5,647 bases of DNA. Origin: Clostridia bacterium. GTDB lineage: Bacteria > Bacillota > Clostridia > Christensenellales > CAG-1252. The notes under the pieces were generated by a model. That model ran no database searches. It saw only the letters and a list, made by a program, of their open reading frames with translations, and was not told the DNA's origin. The translations under genes were made by a program, and so were the position numbers. Shown here piece after piece: positions 1-5,647 of this stretch. Numbering within the stretch: the stretch's first letter is position 1; every line of letters begins with the position of its first letter. The DNA lies in the NCBI GenBank assembly GCA_017615515.1, contig JAFZZX010000163.1:1-5647 (forward strand), given 5' to 3'.

Positions 1-341
1 CCGACCAGAGAGGGATCGGCGATCGCGCCCGAGTTCACGCTGACCTTGTCCGCGCCGCATTTCAGCACGCGGTCGAAGTCCGCAAGGGTGCGGATGCCGC
101 CGCCGACCGTCAGCGGGATAAAGACGTTGCGCGCCGTCTCCGCGAGGATCTCGGTGAAGATATTTCTGCCGTCCGAAGACGCCGTGATGTCGTAAAAGAC
201 CAGTTCGTCCGCGCCGCTGTCGCTGTATTTCTTCGCGAGCTCGACGGGAGAAGCGATCTCCCGAAGCCCGACGAAATTCGTGCCTTTGACCACCTGCCCG
301 TCCCGTACGTCCAGACAGGGAATGATGCGTTTCGTGATCAT
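1..341 (-). CDS. hisF: Imidazole glycerol phosphate synthase, cyclase subunit (3'-partial)
   Basis: HisF uses ammonia from HisH to convert PRFAR to imidazole glycerol phosphate and AICAR. The first 113 codons are present and open; the window ends before the stop, so roughly the second half of this barrel (about 250 residues in the family) is missing. Translating the minus strand gives [12 protein letters not shown] with catalytic Asp11, then [36 protein letters not shown] (first phosphate-binding half) and [11 protein letters not shown], all characteristic of HisF rather than HisA. The second catalytic Asp (about residue 130) lies off the window. The ATG at 341 overlaps the hisA stop as ATGA, and GAGGTG at 347-352 stands five bases upstream. 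The position right after hisA is the usual one. Confidence 0.97.
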   Translation of the reverse strand, partial: MITKRIIPCLDVRDGQVVKGTNFVGLREIASPVELAKKYSDSGADELVFYDITASSDGRNIFTEILAETARNVFIPLTVGGGIRTLADFDRVLKCGADKVSVNSGAIADPSLV

Positions 342-1051
342 TTCGCCACCTCGATCGCCTCGGAAAGGTCGATCGCGCCGATATAGTACGCCTTGCCGAC
401 GATCGCGCCGTACGCGCCGCCCTCTTTGAGCCTCTTGACGTCCTCGATCGAGGACACGCCGCCCGAGGCGATCACTTTCATTCCCGTGCGCGCGGTCAGT
501 TCGCGATACAGCTCGTTGTTGCTCCCCATCATCGCGCCGTCGCGGGAAATGTCGGTGCAGATCACGGTGTCCACCCCCTGCTCCTTAAAGCGCAGGCAGA
601 AGTCGTATAGGTCAAAAGCCGCCGTCTCGGTCCAACCCTTGATCGCGACCTTGCCGTCCTTGACGTCCACCCCCACAGCCACGTGGGACACGACGTCCGC
701 AGGGAGCGAGGGAACGAAGGTGGGATCGGTGACCGCCACCGTGCCGAGGATCACGCGGTCAACGCCGCGCGACAGATACCGTTCGATCGCGTCGCGGGTG
801 CGTATGCCGCCCCCCGTTTCGACGAAGAGCCCCGTCTCCGCCTTGATGCGGCAGATCAACTCGAAATGGTCGTTCTTCCCCGTCCGAGCGCCGTCAAGAT
901 CCACGAGGTGGATATATTCTGCGCCCGCCGCCAGAAAATCACGCGCGACGGACAGAGGATCGCGGGAATAGACGGTCTTTTGCGCGAAGTCGCCCTTATA
1001 GAGGCGCACGGCTTCGCCGTTCACGAGGTCGATTGCGGGAAAAATGATCAT
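338..1051 (-). CDS. hisA: ProFAR isomerase (phosphoribosylformimino-AICAR-phosphate isomerase)
   Basis: HisA performs the Amadori isomerisation of ProFAR to PRFAR, the substrate of HisH/HisF. It is a (beta/alpha)8 barrel paralogous to HisF. The 237-residue protein shows FPAIDL with catalytic Asp8 at the N-terminus, LVDLDGA (49-55), ETGGGIR (78-84), [15 protein letters not shown] (126-140) with the second catalytic Asp129, [13 protein letters not shown] (166-178) and the phosphate-binding ASGGVSS (195-201). The frame stays open up to an ATG at 1132, but that would add 27 residues unlike HisA inside hisH. The true start is the ATG at 1051, which has AAGGAGG seven bases upstream and overlaps the hisH stop. 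The stop overlaps the hisF ATG (338-341). Confidence 0.97.
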   Translation of the reverse strand: MIIFPAIDLVNGEAVRLYKGDFAQKTVYSRDPLSVARDFLAAGAEYIHLVDLDGARTGKNDHFELICRIKAETGLFVETGGGIRTRDAIERYLSRGVDRVILGTVAVTDPTFVPSLPADVVSHVAVGVDVKDGKVAIKGWTETAAFDLYDFCLRFKEQGVDTVICTDISRDGAMMGSNNELYRELTARTGMKVIASGGVSSIEDVKRLKEGGAYGAIVGKAYYIGAIDLSEAIEVAK

Positions 1052-1668
1052 AGCTCGCCCTCCTTGATCTCGCAAAACGCCTTGAGGATGCGGAGACCGA
1101 CGTCGCCGCTCTTCTCGGGGTGGAATTGGCAACCCATCACGTTGCCTTTCGCGACCGCCGCGGTGACCATACCGCCGTATTCCGTCCGCGCGATCACGGC
1201 GGAGTCACACCCCGTTGCCGCGTAGGAATGCACGAAATAAACGTAATCTCCTTGGTCGATATAGCGGAAAAGCCGATGTTTCTCCGAGCCGAAGTCGAGG
1301 GCGTTCCAACCCATATGCGGGAGCTTGAGGTCGGACGAAACGGGGATCTCCTTGACCTCGCCGCCGATCAGGCCGAGCCCCGCGTGCTCGCCGTATTCAT
1401 AGCTTTTCTCAAACAGCAGTTGCATTCCGAGGCAGATCCCGAGGATCGGCGTACCTTTCGCCGCGGCGCGGCAGACCGCGTCCGCCATGCCCGAAGCACG
1501 TAGTTTCGCCATCGCGTCCGCAAAGGCGCCGACGCCGGGAAGGATGATCCTTTCCGCGCTTTCAACCGCGGCGGGATCGGCAGTCACCGTCGCTTCCTTG
1601 CCGATCGCAGCAAAGGACGAACGCAGCGAAAAGAGGTTTCCCACGCCGTAATCCACGATGACCGTCAT
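1048..1668 (-). CDS. hisH: Imidazole glycerol phosphate synthase, glutaminase subunit
   Basis: HisH is a class I glutamine amidotransferase that hydrolyses glutamine and channels ammonia to HisF, with which it forms the synthase. From the ATG at 1668 it has 206 residues, a normal length. Visible features are VDYGVGNL at the N-terminus, the oxyanion region LPGVGAF, the nucleophile elbow GICLGMQ (Cys79), PHMGWN, YFVHSY, and CQFHPEKS with His183 and Glu185 completing the catalytic triad. A GTG one codon upstream (1671) is an alternative that would overlap hisB by four bases; ATG is preferred because family members start directly before this beta-strand and the spacing to the GGGGG-containing ribosome site is better. 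The tail (EIKEGEL) carries the hisA ribosome site. The hisA stop-start overlap (ATGA, 1048-1051) couples the two genes. Confidence 0.97.
   Translation of the reverse strand: MTVIVDYGVGNLFSLRSSFAAIGKEATVTADPAAVESAERIILPGVGAFADAMAKLRASGMADAVCRAAAKGTPILGICLGMQLLFEKSYEYGEHAGLGLIGGEVKEIPVSSDLKLPHMGWNALDFGSEKHRLFRYIDQGDYVYFVHSYAATGCDSAVIARTEYGGMVTAAVAKGNVMGCQFHPEKSGDVGLRILKAFCEIKEGEL
1059..1065 (-). promoter_or_regulatory. Ribosome binding site of hisA
   Basis: AAGGAGG on the minus strand, seven bases before the ATG at 1051 and inside the last codons of hisH. It decides the hisA start against the ATG at 1132 of the same open frame. Confidence 0.88.
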
Positions 1669-2255
1669 CACAGCACCCCCTTGGTCGAGGGAATCTCGCC
1701 CGCAAAGCGGGCGTCCACAGCCACCGCCTCACGCATACTGCGCGCGGCGGATTTGAACGCGCCCTCGATGATGTGGTGCGAATTGCGCCCCGAAAGCTGT
1801 CGGATATGGAGCGCGCATGCGGCTTTCCTAACGAACCCGAACCAGAACTCTTCGACGAGCTCGGTATCGAAATCACCGACCTTTTCGGTCGGGATATTCA
1901 GGAAATAGCCGAGATACTCTCTGCCCGAGAAATCCACCGAGGTCAAGACGACCGCCTCGTCCATCGCGAGGATGCAGTCGCCGTAGCGCAAAATGCCGCG
2001 CTTATCGCCGAGCGCGGCGGAAAACGCCTCGCCGAGCGCGATGCCGACGTCCTCGGTCGTGTGGTGATAATCCACGTTGACGTCGCCGACGCATTTGACC
2101 GCGAGGTCGAACTTGCCGTGCGCGGCAAAGAGGGTCAACATATGATCCAAAAAGCCGCACCCCGTGTCGATCTTCGCCTTACCCGTGCCGTCGAGGACGA
2201 GGGTAAGCGCGACGTCGGTCTCGGCGGTCTTCCTCTTGATCTCCGCAGTTCTCAT
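1668..2255 (-). CDS. hisB: Imidazoleglycerol-phosphate dehydratase (monofunctional)
   Basis: HisB (IGPD) removes water from imidazole glycerol phosphate to give imidazole acetol phosphate; it is a manganese-dependent enzyme that assembles as a large oligomer. The protein is 195 residues, the size of the dehydratase alone, with no N-terminal histidinol-phosphatase domain as in enterobacterial HisB. Family motifs are present: GFLDHML near residue 34, DYHHTTEDVGIALGEA near 62, MDEA near 98, and RNSHHIIEGAFKSAAR near 157, which supply the metal-binding His and Glu residues, then the C-terminal STKGVL. Two ATGs stand in tandem at 2258 and 2255. I chose 2255 because the AAGGAGG at 2263-2269 is seven bases from it but only four from the first, and relatives usually begin with a single Met (MRxA). 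If 2258 is used, the protein gains one Met. The stop overlaps the hisH start. Confidence 0.97.
   Translation of the reverse strand: MRTAEIKRKTAETDVALTLVLDGTGKAKIDTGCGFLDHMLTLFAAHGKFDLAVKCVGDVNVDYHHTTEDVGIALGEAFSAALGDKRGILRYGDCILAMDEAVVLTSVDFSGREYLGYFLNIPTEKVGDFDTELVEEFWFGFVRKAACALHIRQLSGRNSHHIIEGAFKSAARSMREAVAVDARFAGEIPSTKGVL
1676..1682 (-). promoter_or_regulatory. Probable weak ribosome binding site of hisH
   Basis: AAGGGGG on the minus strand within the last codons of hisB, seven bases before the ATG at 1668 and four before the GTG at 1671. The match to the Shine-Dalgarno consensus is imperfect, so hisH may rely mainly on coupling to hisB termination (TGATG). Confidence 0.55.
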
Positions 2256-3316
2256 CATTTGCCCTCCTTGATCTCGTTGATCGCAGAAATCAGCGCCTCG
2301 ATCTCCTCAGCCGTTCCGACCGTGATACGCACGAACGCACGAATGCGCTCCTTATCGAAATAGCGGACGAGCACGCCTTTTTCTTTCAGCTTTTTATAAA
2401 GTATTTCTCCCGAAATATCCGAGCATTTCGCGAAAACGAAGTTCGCAGAAGACGGCAACACGTCGAAGCCGAGCGCCTCGAGGGACGCCGTAAGCGACGC
2501 ACGATTACCGCGGATCGCGGCGATATTGCTCTCGAAGTATTCCTTGTCTAGGAGCGCGCCGACGCCCGCCGCGGCGGTCATCGAGTTCACGTTGTAGGGG
2601 TTGGTGGAATACTTGACCTTTTTAAGGTCTGAGATCAGCGCGGGACAGGCGAATCCGATGCCGAGCCTGCCGCCTGCGAAAGAATAGGACTTCGAGAAGG
2701 TGCGGGTGACGAGCAAGTTGTCGTAGCGGTCGATCAAGGGCAACGCGCTTTCGCCGCCGAAATCCACGTACGCCTCGTCCACAACCACGACGTTGTCGGG
2801 ATTGCCTTTCACGATCTCTTCGATTTCCGTCCGCGTCAGCGCGACGCCCGTCGGAGCGTTGGGGTTCGCAAGGAAGATCGTGCCCTTCGCGCCGATGTAA
2901 TCCGATACCCGCACGCGGTAATCCGCCGTCAGCGGGATCTCGCGATAGGGAACGCCGTCCTTCTTCGCGAAAACGGGATAGAAACCGTAAGTAATATCGG
3001 GGAACACGGCGGGCGCGCCCTCGCCGCAGAACGCGATGAACGCGAAGTCTAAGACCTCGTCCGATCCGTTCGTAAAGATCATTTGATCCGCTCGAACGCC
3101 GAAGGCGTCAGCCGCCACTTCGGTCAAGGTGCGGCATTCGGGGTCGCAGTAAAGGTTCAGACCCGCCGCCGCTTGCCGCGCGAGGCGCGAAGCAAATGGC
3201 GATGGCGGAAAGGGGCATTCATTGGTGTTCAGTTTCACGTATTTTTTATCCTGCGGCTGCTCTCCCGGTACGTATGCTTCAAGGGTGCCGAGCCGCTCCG
3301 TCAAATACTTGCTCAT
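2255..3316 (-). CDS. hisC: Histidinol-phosphate aminotransferase
   Basis: HisC is a PLP enzyme that transfers the amino group of glutamate to imidazole acetol phosphate, giving histidinol phosphate. The 353-residue length fits class II (fold type I) HisC. Motifs in order are LNTNECP (29-35), the cofactor phosphate region FTNGSDE (81-87), NPNAPTG (151-157), DEAYVDF (180-186) with the PLP-ring Asp180 and Tyr183, TFSKSYS (206-212) with the Schiff-base Lys209, GRLG (216-219), and the substrate-carboxylate arginine in VRITVG (329-334). The ATG at 3316 overlaps the hisD stop (ATGA). AAGGAG at 3326-3331 lies nine bases upstream, inside the end of hisD. The last codons (EIKEGK) contain the ribosome site for hisB. 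Position between hisD and hisB supports HisC over other class II aminotransferases. Confidence 0.97.
   Translation of the reverse strand: MSKYLTERLGTLEAYVPGEQPQDKKYVKLNTNECPFPPSPFASRLARQAAAGLNLYCDPECRTLTEVAADAFGVRADQMIFTNGSDEVLDFAFIAFCGEGAPAVFPDITYGFYPVFAKKDGVPYREIPLTADYRVRVSDYIGAKGTIFLANPNAPTGVALTRTEIEEIVKGNPDNVVVVDEAYVDFGGESALPLIDRYDNLLVTRTFSKSYSFAGGRLGIGFACPALISDLKKVKYSTNPYNVNSMTAAAGVGALLDKEYFESNIAAIRGNRASLTASLEALGFDVLPSSANFVFAKCSDISGEILYKKLKEKGVLVRYFDKERIRAFVRITVGTAEEIEALISAINEIKEGK
2263..2269 (-). promoter_or_regulatory. Ribosome binding site of hisB
   Basis: AAGGAGG on the minus strand within the final codons of hisC. It is seven bases from the second of two tandem ATGs (2255) and four from the first (2258), which favours the second as the hisB start. 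Confidence 0.85.
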
Positions 3317-4590
3317 TTCTTCTCACTCCTTATCGTCGCGCTCTTCGCGTGTCCCGTCAGACCTTCTTTGCGCGCGAAAGCGGCTACCGACGGCGCCGCG
3401 TCCGCGAGGGCTTCCTCGGTATAGTAGGCGTATTGTATCTTCTTCACGAAGTCGTCCACCGACAGCGCGCTCGAGAAGCGAGCCGTGCCGCAGGTAGGCA
3501 ACGTGTGATTCATTCCCGCATAGTAGTCGCCGATCGGTTCGGGGCAATTCCTGCCGAGAAAGACGCTGCCCGCATGTCTGACCTTGCCGAGATAGGCGAA
3601 GGGATCCGCGACCGCGAGCTCGAGGTGTTCGGGCGCGATGTCGTTCACGACGTCGATGCCCTGCTCGAGGCTGTCCACGACGATGATCTTGCCGTTATTC
3701 TCAATGGACGCGCGCGCGATCTCGCGGCGTTCCATTCCCTCCAAAAGTCCCTCGATCGCCCCTTGGACTCCCTTGGCAAAGGCGGGGTCGTCGGTGATCA
3801 ACACCGCACTTGCGTTCCTGTCGTGTTCCGCCTGCGAGAGAAGGTCCGCCGCGATACATTCGGGGTCGTTCTCCCCGTCCGCAAGAACGAGGATCTCGCT
3901 CGGACCCGCGATCATATCGATCGAGACCTGCCCGAAGACCTGCTTCTTCGCCTCTGCGACAAAAGCGTTGCCGGGTCCGACGATCTTGTAGACTTGCGGG
4001 ATGCTCTCGGTGCCGTAGGCAAGCGCGGCGATCGCCTGCGCGCCGCCGACCTTATAGATCTCGTCCACCCCCGCGACCTTCGCCGCCGCGAGGATTACGG
4101 CGGGCAATTTGCCGTCTTTTCCGGGCGGAGTCACCATCACGACCTTTTCGCAACCCGCGATCTTGGCGGGGATCGCGTCCATCAGCACGGTGGACGGATA
4201 AGCCGCCGTACCGCCCGGCACGTACAATCCGACCCGCTCGATCGGCGTGACCTTTTGTCCGAGGATCACTCCTTTGTCGCGGCGTATCTCGAAACCCTCG
4301 CGCCTCTGCTTCTCGTGATATTCCTGTATGTTTTTCGCGGAAGTCTCGAGGACGTCCAGAAAGGACGGCTCGACAGCCGCCACGCCTTGGGCGATCTCCT
4401 CTTCGCTCACACGAAGGGACGCGAGCTTGACCTTGTCGAAGCGTTCCGCGTACTCGTATAGCGCCTTGTCTCCTTCGCTCTTGACGCGCGCGATGATCTC
4501 GGCGACCACACCCGATACGTCGTCTGTCGGGCGCGGAGAGGCGACGATCTCTTTATTCTCGATGTCGTTATAGTTCAGAATGCGGATCAT
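3313..4590 (-). CDS. hisD: Histidinol dehydrogenase
   Basis: HisD oxidises L-histidinol to L-histidine in two NAD-dependent steps, the last reactions of the pathway; it is a cytoplasmic zinc homodimer. The protein is 425 residues, normal for the family. Visible signatures are VGPGNAFV (204-211), DMIAGPSEIL (225-234), LLSQAEHD (250-257), APEHLEL (319-325), GDYYAG (354-359) and LTGHA (411-415). By family alignment the zinc ligands are Q253, H256, D355 and H414, and the catalytic pair is E321-H322; all are present. The ATG at 4590 overlaps the hisZG stop as ATGA, with GGAG at 4599-4602 eight bases upstream. The stop overlaps the hisC start in the same way. Nothing suggests inactivation. GMNH replaces the more common GPNH, a minor variation. 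Confidence 0.98.
   Translation of the reverse strand: MIRILNYNDIENKEIVASPRPTDDVSGVVAEIIARVKSEGDKALYEYAERFDKVKLASLRVSEEEIAQGVAAVEPSFLDVLETSAKNIQEYHEKQRREGFEIRRDKGVILGQKVTPIERVGLYVPGGTAAYPSTVLMDAIPAKIAGCEKVVMVTPPGKDGKLPAVILAAAKVAGVDEIYKVGGAQAIAALAYGTESIPQVYKIVGPGNAFVAEAKKQVFGQVSIDMIAGPSEILVLADGENDPECIAADLLSQAEHDRNASAVLITDDPAFAKGVQGAIEGLLEGMERREIARASIENNGKIIVVDSLEQGIDVVNDIAPEHLELAVADPFAYLGKVRHAGSVFLGRNCPEPIGDYYAGMNHTLPTCGTARFSSALSVDDFVKKIQYAYYTEEALADAAPSVAAFARKEGLTGHAKSATIRSEKK
3326..3331 (-). promoter_or_regulatory. Ribosome binding site of hisC
   Basis: AAGGAG on the minus strand, nine bases before the hisC ATG at 3316 and inside the hisD coding tail; supports the overlapping start. Confidence 0.8.
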
Positions 4591-5647
4591 GACAGTTTCT
4601 CCACCACCGCCGCAAGCCCTTGGGTCAGGCGGTCCAACGCGGCTTTTTTGAACTTCGCCGCGCTCTTATTCGCGATCAAACGCGCGCTGATCGGGAAGAC
4701 GGTCTCGATGACCTCGAGGTCGTTTTCCTTGAGGGTCGTCCCCGTTTCCACGATGTCGAGGATCACGTCGGACAGCCCGAGGATCGGGGCGATCTCGATG
4801 GATCCGTTCAGGTGGATGATGTCGATGTCCCTGCCCTTTCCTTGGTAATACGCCCGCGCGACTTCGCCGAACTTGGTCGCGACGCGGAGCGCCCTGCCCT
4901 TGTCCTCCTTAAAGCCCTTGGGGCCCGCCACCGCCATGCGGCAAGCGCCCTTTTTGAGGTCCAAGAGTTCGTACACGTCGGGCGCGTATTCGGCGAGAAT
5001 GTCCTTGCCCGCCACGCCGACGTCCGCCACGCCGCGTTCCACGTAGATCGTGACGTCGGACGGCTTGACCCAGAAATAGCGCACGCGACTATCCTCGTTC
5101 TCAAAGACCAGCTTGCGGCTCTCTTCAAGCAGCGAGGGGCACGGATAACCCGCCTCGGCGAACATCTTGTAGATCTTTTCGCCCAATCTGCCCTTCGGCA
5201 GCGCGACGTTTAGGTAGTCGTCCTTTTGCGGCAAAACGCCGGCCTGCGGCGCGTCGATCCCGTCGGTGTAGACCGCGAATCCGATCGCCGCGGCATTCTT
5301 ACGCAAGCGCTTCATCAGTCTGTCGTACCTGCCGCCCGAAAGAACGGGCGCGGGTACGCCGCGCAGGAAGCCCTTGAAGATGATGCCGTTATAGTAATTG
5401 GCATCGCCCGTAACGGAGAAGTCCACGCGCACGGCGTTAGCGCCTTCCGTCCCAACGAGGGCGGAGAGCACGCCGAGGAACTCTTCGAGCGCGGGGATCT
5501 CCCAAAAGGCGCGTTTCGCCGCCTCGAGCACGGGGATCGCGACGGGCAGACCGTCCGCGAGCGAGAAGACGCGGGTCGCGGCGTCCACCCTCTCCTCGGG
5601 AGCACCCGAAGAGGAGAGCGCAGCGCGGATCGCGGCCGCATTCTTAC
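4587..5647 (-). CDS. hisZG: Fused HisZ (regulatory subunit) - HisG (short ATP phosphoribosyltransferase), 5'-partial
   Basis: This frame is open to the window edge, so the N-terminus (most of HisZ) is missing; the GTG at 5588 is probably internal. The first part resembles the end of the HisRS-like domain of HisZ: NYYNGIIF (5399-5376), GGRYD (5336-5322) and a motif-3-like IGFAVYTDGI (5285-5256). That last motif lacks the Glu-Arg of true HisRS (G[IL]ERL), which fits a non-aminoacylating HisZ. After a linker of about 15 residues, HisG begins near 5216. It has LPKGR, ADVGVAGKD and the PRPP-binding loop DIVETGTTL (4757-4731), and runs about 209 residues to the stop. That is the usual length of short HisG, which lacks the C-terminal ACT-like regulatory domain and needs HisZ. 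The protein catalyses ATP + PRPP to phosphoribosyl-ATP in the cytoplasm, the feedback-controlled first step of histidine synthesis. Its stop overlaps the hisD start (ATGA, 4587-4590). The family calls are firm; the fusion itself is seen in sequence, and its expression as one chain is inferred. Confidence 0.93.
   Translation of the reverse strand, partial: KNAAAIRAALSSSGAPEERVDAATRVFSLADGLPVAIPVLEAAKRAFWEIPALEEFLGVLSALVGTEGANAVRVDFSVTGDANYYNGIIFKGFLRGVPAPVLSGGRYDRLMKRLRKNAAAIGFAVYTDGIDAPQAGVLPQKDDYLNVALPKGRLGEKIYKMFAEAGYPCPSLLEESRKLVFENEDSRVRYFWVKPSDVTIYVERGVADVGVAGKDILAEYAPDVYELLDLKKGACRMAVAGPKGFKEDKGRALRVATKFGEVARAYYQGKGRDIDIIHLNGSIEIAPILGLSDVILDIVETGTTLKENDLEVIETVFPISARLIANKSAAKFKKAALDRLTQGLAAVVEKLS

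Noticed and set aside
1052..1132. 27-codon N-terminal extension of HisA
   Set aside because: It lies within hisH in another frame, is Arg/Pro-rich unlike HisA, and the internal ATG at 1051 has a strong ribosome site and the conserved FPAIDL start.
1773..2363. 196-codon plus-strand frame opposite hisB
   Set aside because: Antisense shadow of hisB; composition mirrors the coding strand and no motif or ribosome site supports it.
2380..2410. AT-richer patch in the hisC 3' part that might hold an internal promoter
   Set aside because: No paired -35/-10 elements at proper spacing were seen, and the bases are explained by the Lys/Tyr/Leu codons of HisC.
19..4035. GCGATCGC octamers (HIP1-like) at about 19 and 4028
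   Set aside because: Only two copies were noticed. GATCGCG strings are frequent because of Ile-Ala codon choice in GC-rich coding sequence, so no special motif is indicated.
3196..4461. 421-codon plus-strand open frame opposite hisD and the start of hisC
   Set aside because: It is antisense to the clearly real hisD, Arg/Asp/His-rich and without recognisable domain content. Long antisense frames are expected in GC-rich genes with this codon use.
4620..5213. 197-codon plus-strand frame opposite the HisG part
   Set aside because: Antisense shadow of the HisG domain, rich in Arg, Asp and Val as expected from reverse reading of this gene.

Overview
The window is one continuous, GC-rich stretch of a histidine biosynthesis operon, read entirely from the minus strand. 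In transcription order (high to low coordinate) it holds a hisZ-hisG fused reading frame (5' end off the window), hisD, hisC, hisB, hisH, hisA and the first 113 codons of hisF (cut by position 1). No stretch is longer than a few bases without coding sequence, and no promoter, terminator, leader, RNA gene, repeat array or mobile element is visible.

The genes are packed as tightly as possible. Every one of the six junctions is a stop/start overlap of the ATGA or TGATG type, and five of the six starts have a recognisable Shine-Dalgarno sequence inside the tail of the gene before; the hisH one is weaker. This implies a single transcript with translational coupling. Together the products cover committed step 1 (HisG with its HisZ regulatory partner), HisA, the HisH/HisF glutamine amidotransferase-cyclase, HisB dehydratase, HisC aminotransferase and HisD dehydrogenase. 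The steps not seen are HisE/HisI (steps 2 and 3) and histidinol-phosphate phosphatase. HisB here is dehydratase only, so the phosphatase must be a separate gene; HisI/HisE would be expected beyond position 1, after hisF.

The short-form HisG paired with HisZ, the gene order Z-G-D-C-B-H-A-F, the strong AAGGAGG-type ribosome sites and the flavour of the HisH, HisD and HisG sequences suggest a GC-rich member of the Firmicutes (Clostridia-like). This is inference from family knowledge, not a placement by search.

The pathway is ordinary. The one notable feature is that HisZ and HisG are joined in a single reading frame, with no ATG or GTG in any minus-strand frame where a separate HisG would begin. 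I see no sign of an undescribed system beyond that.
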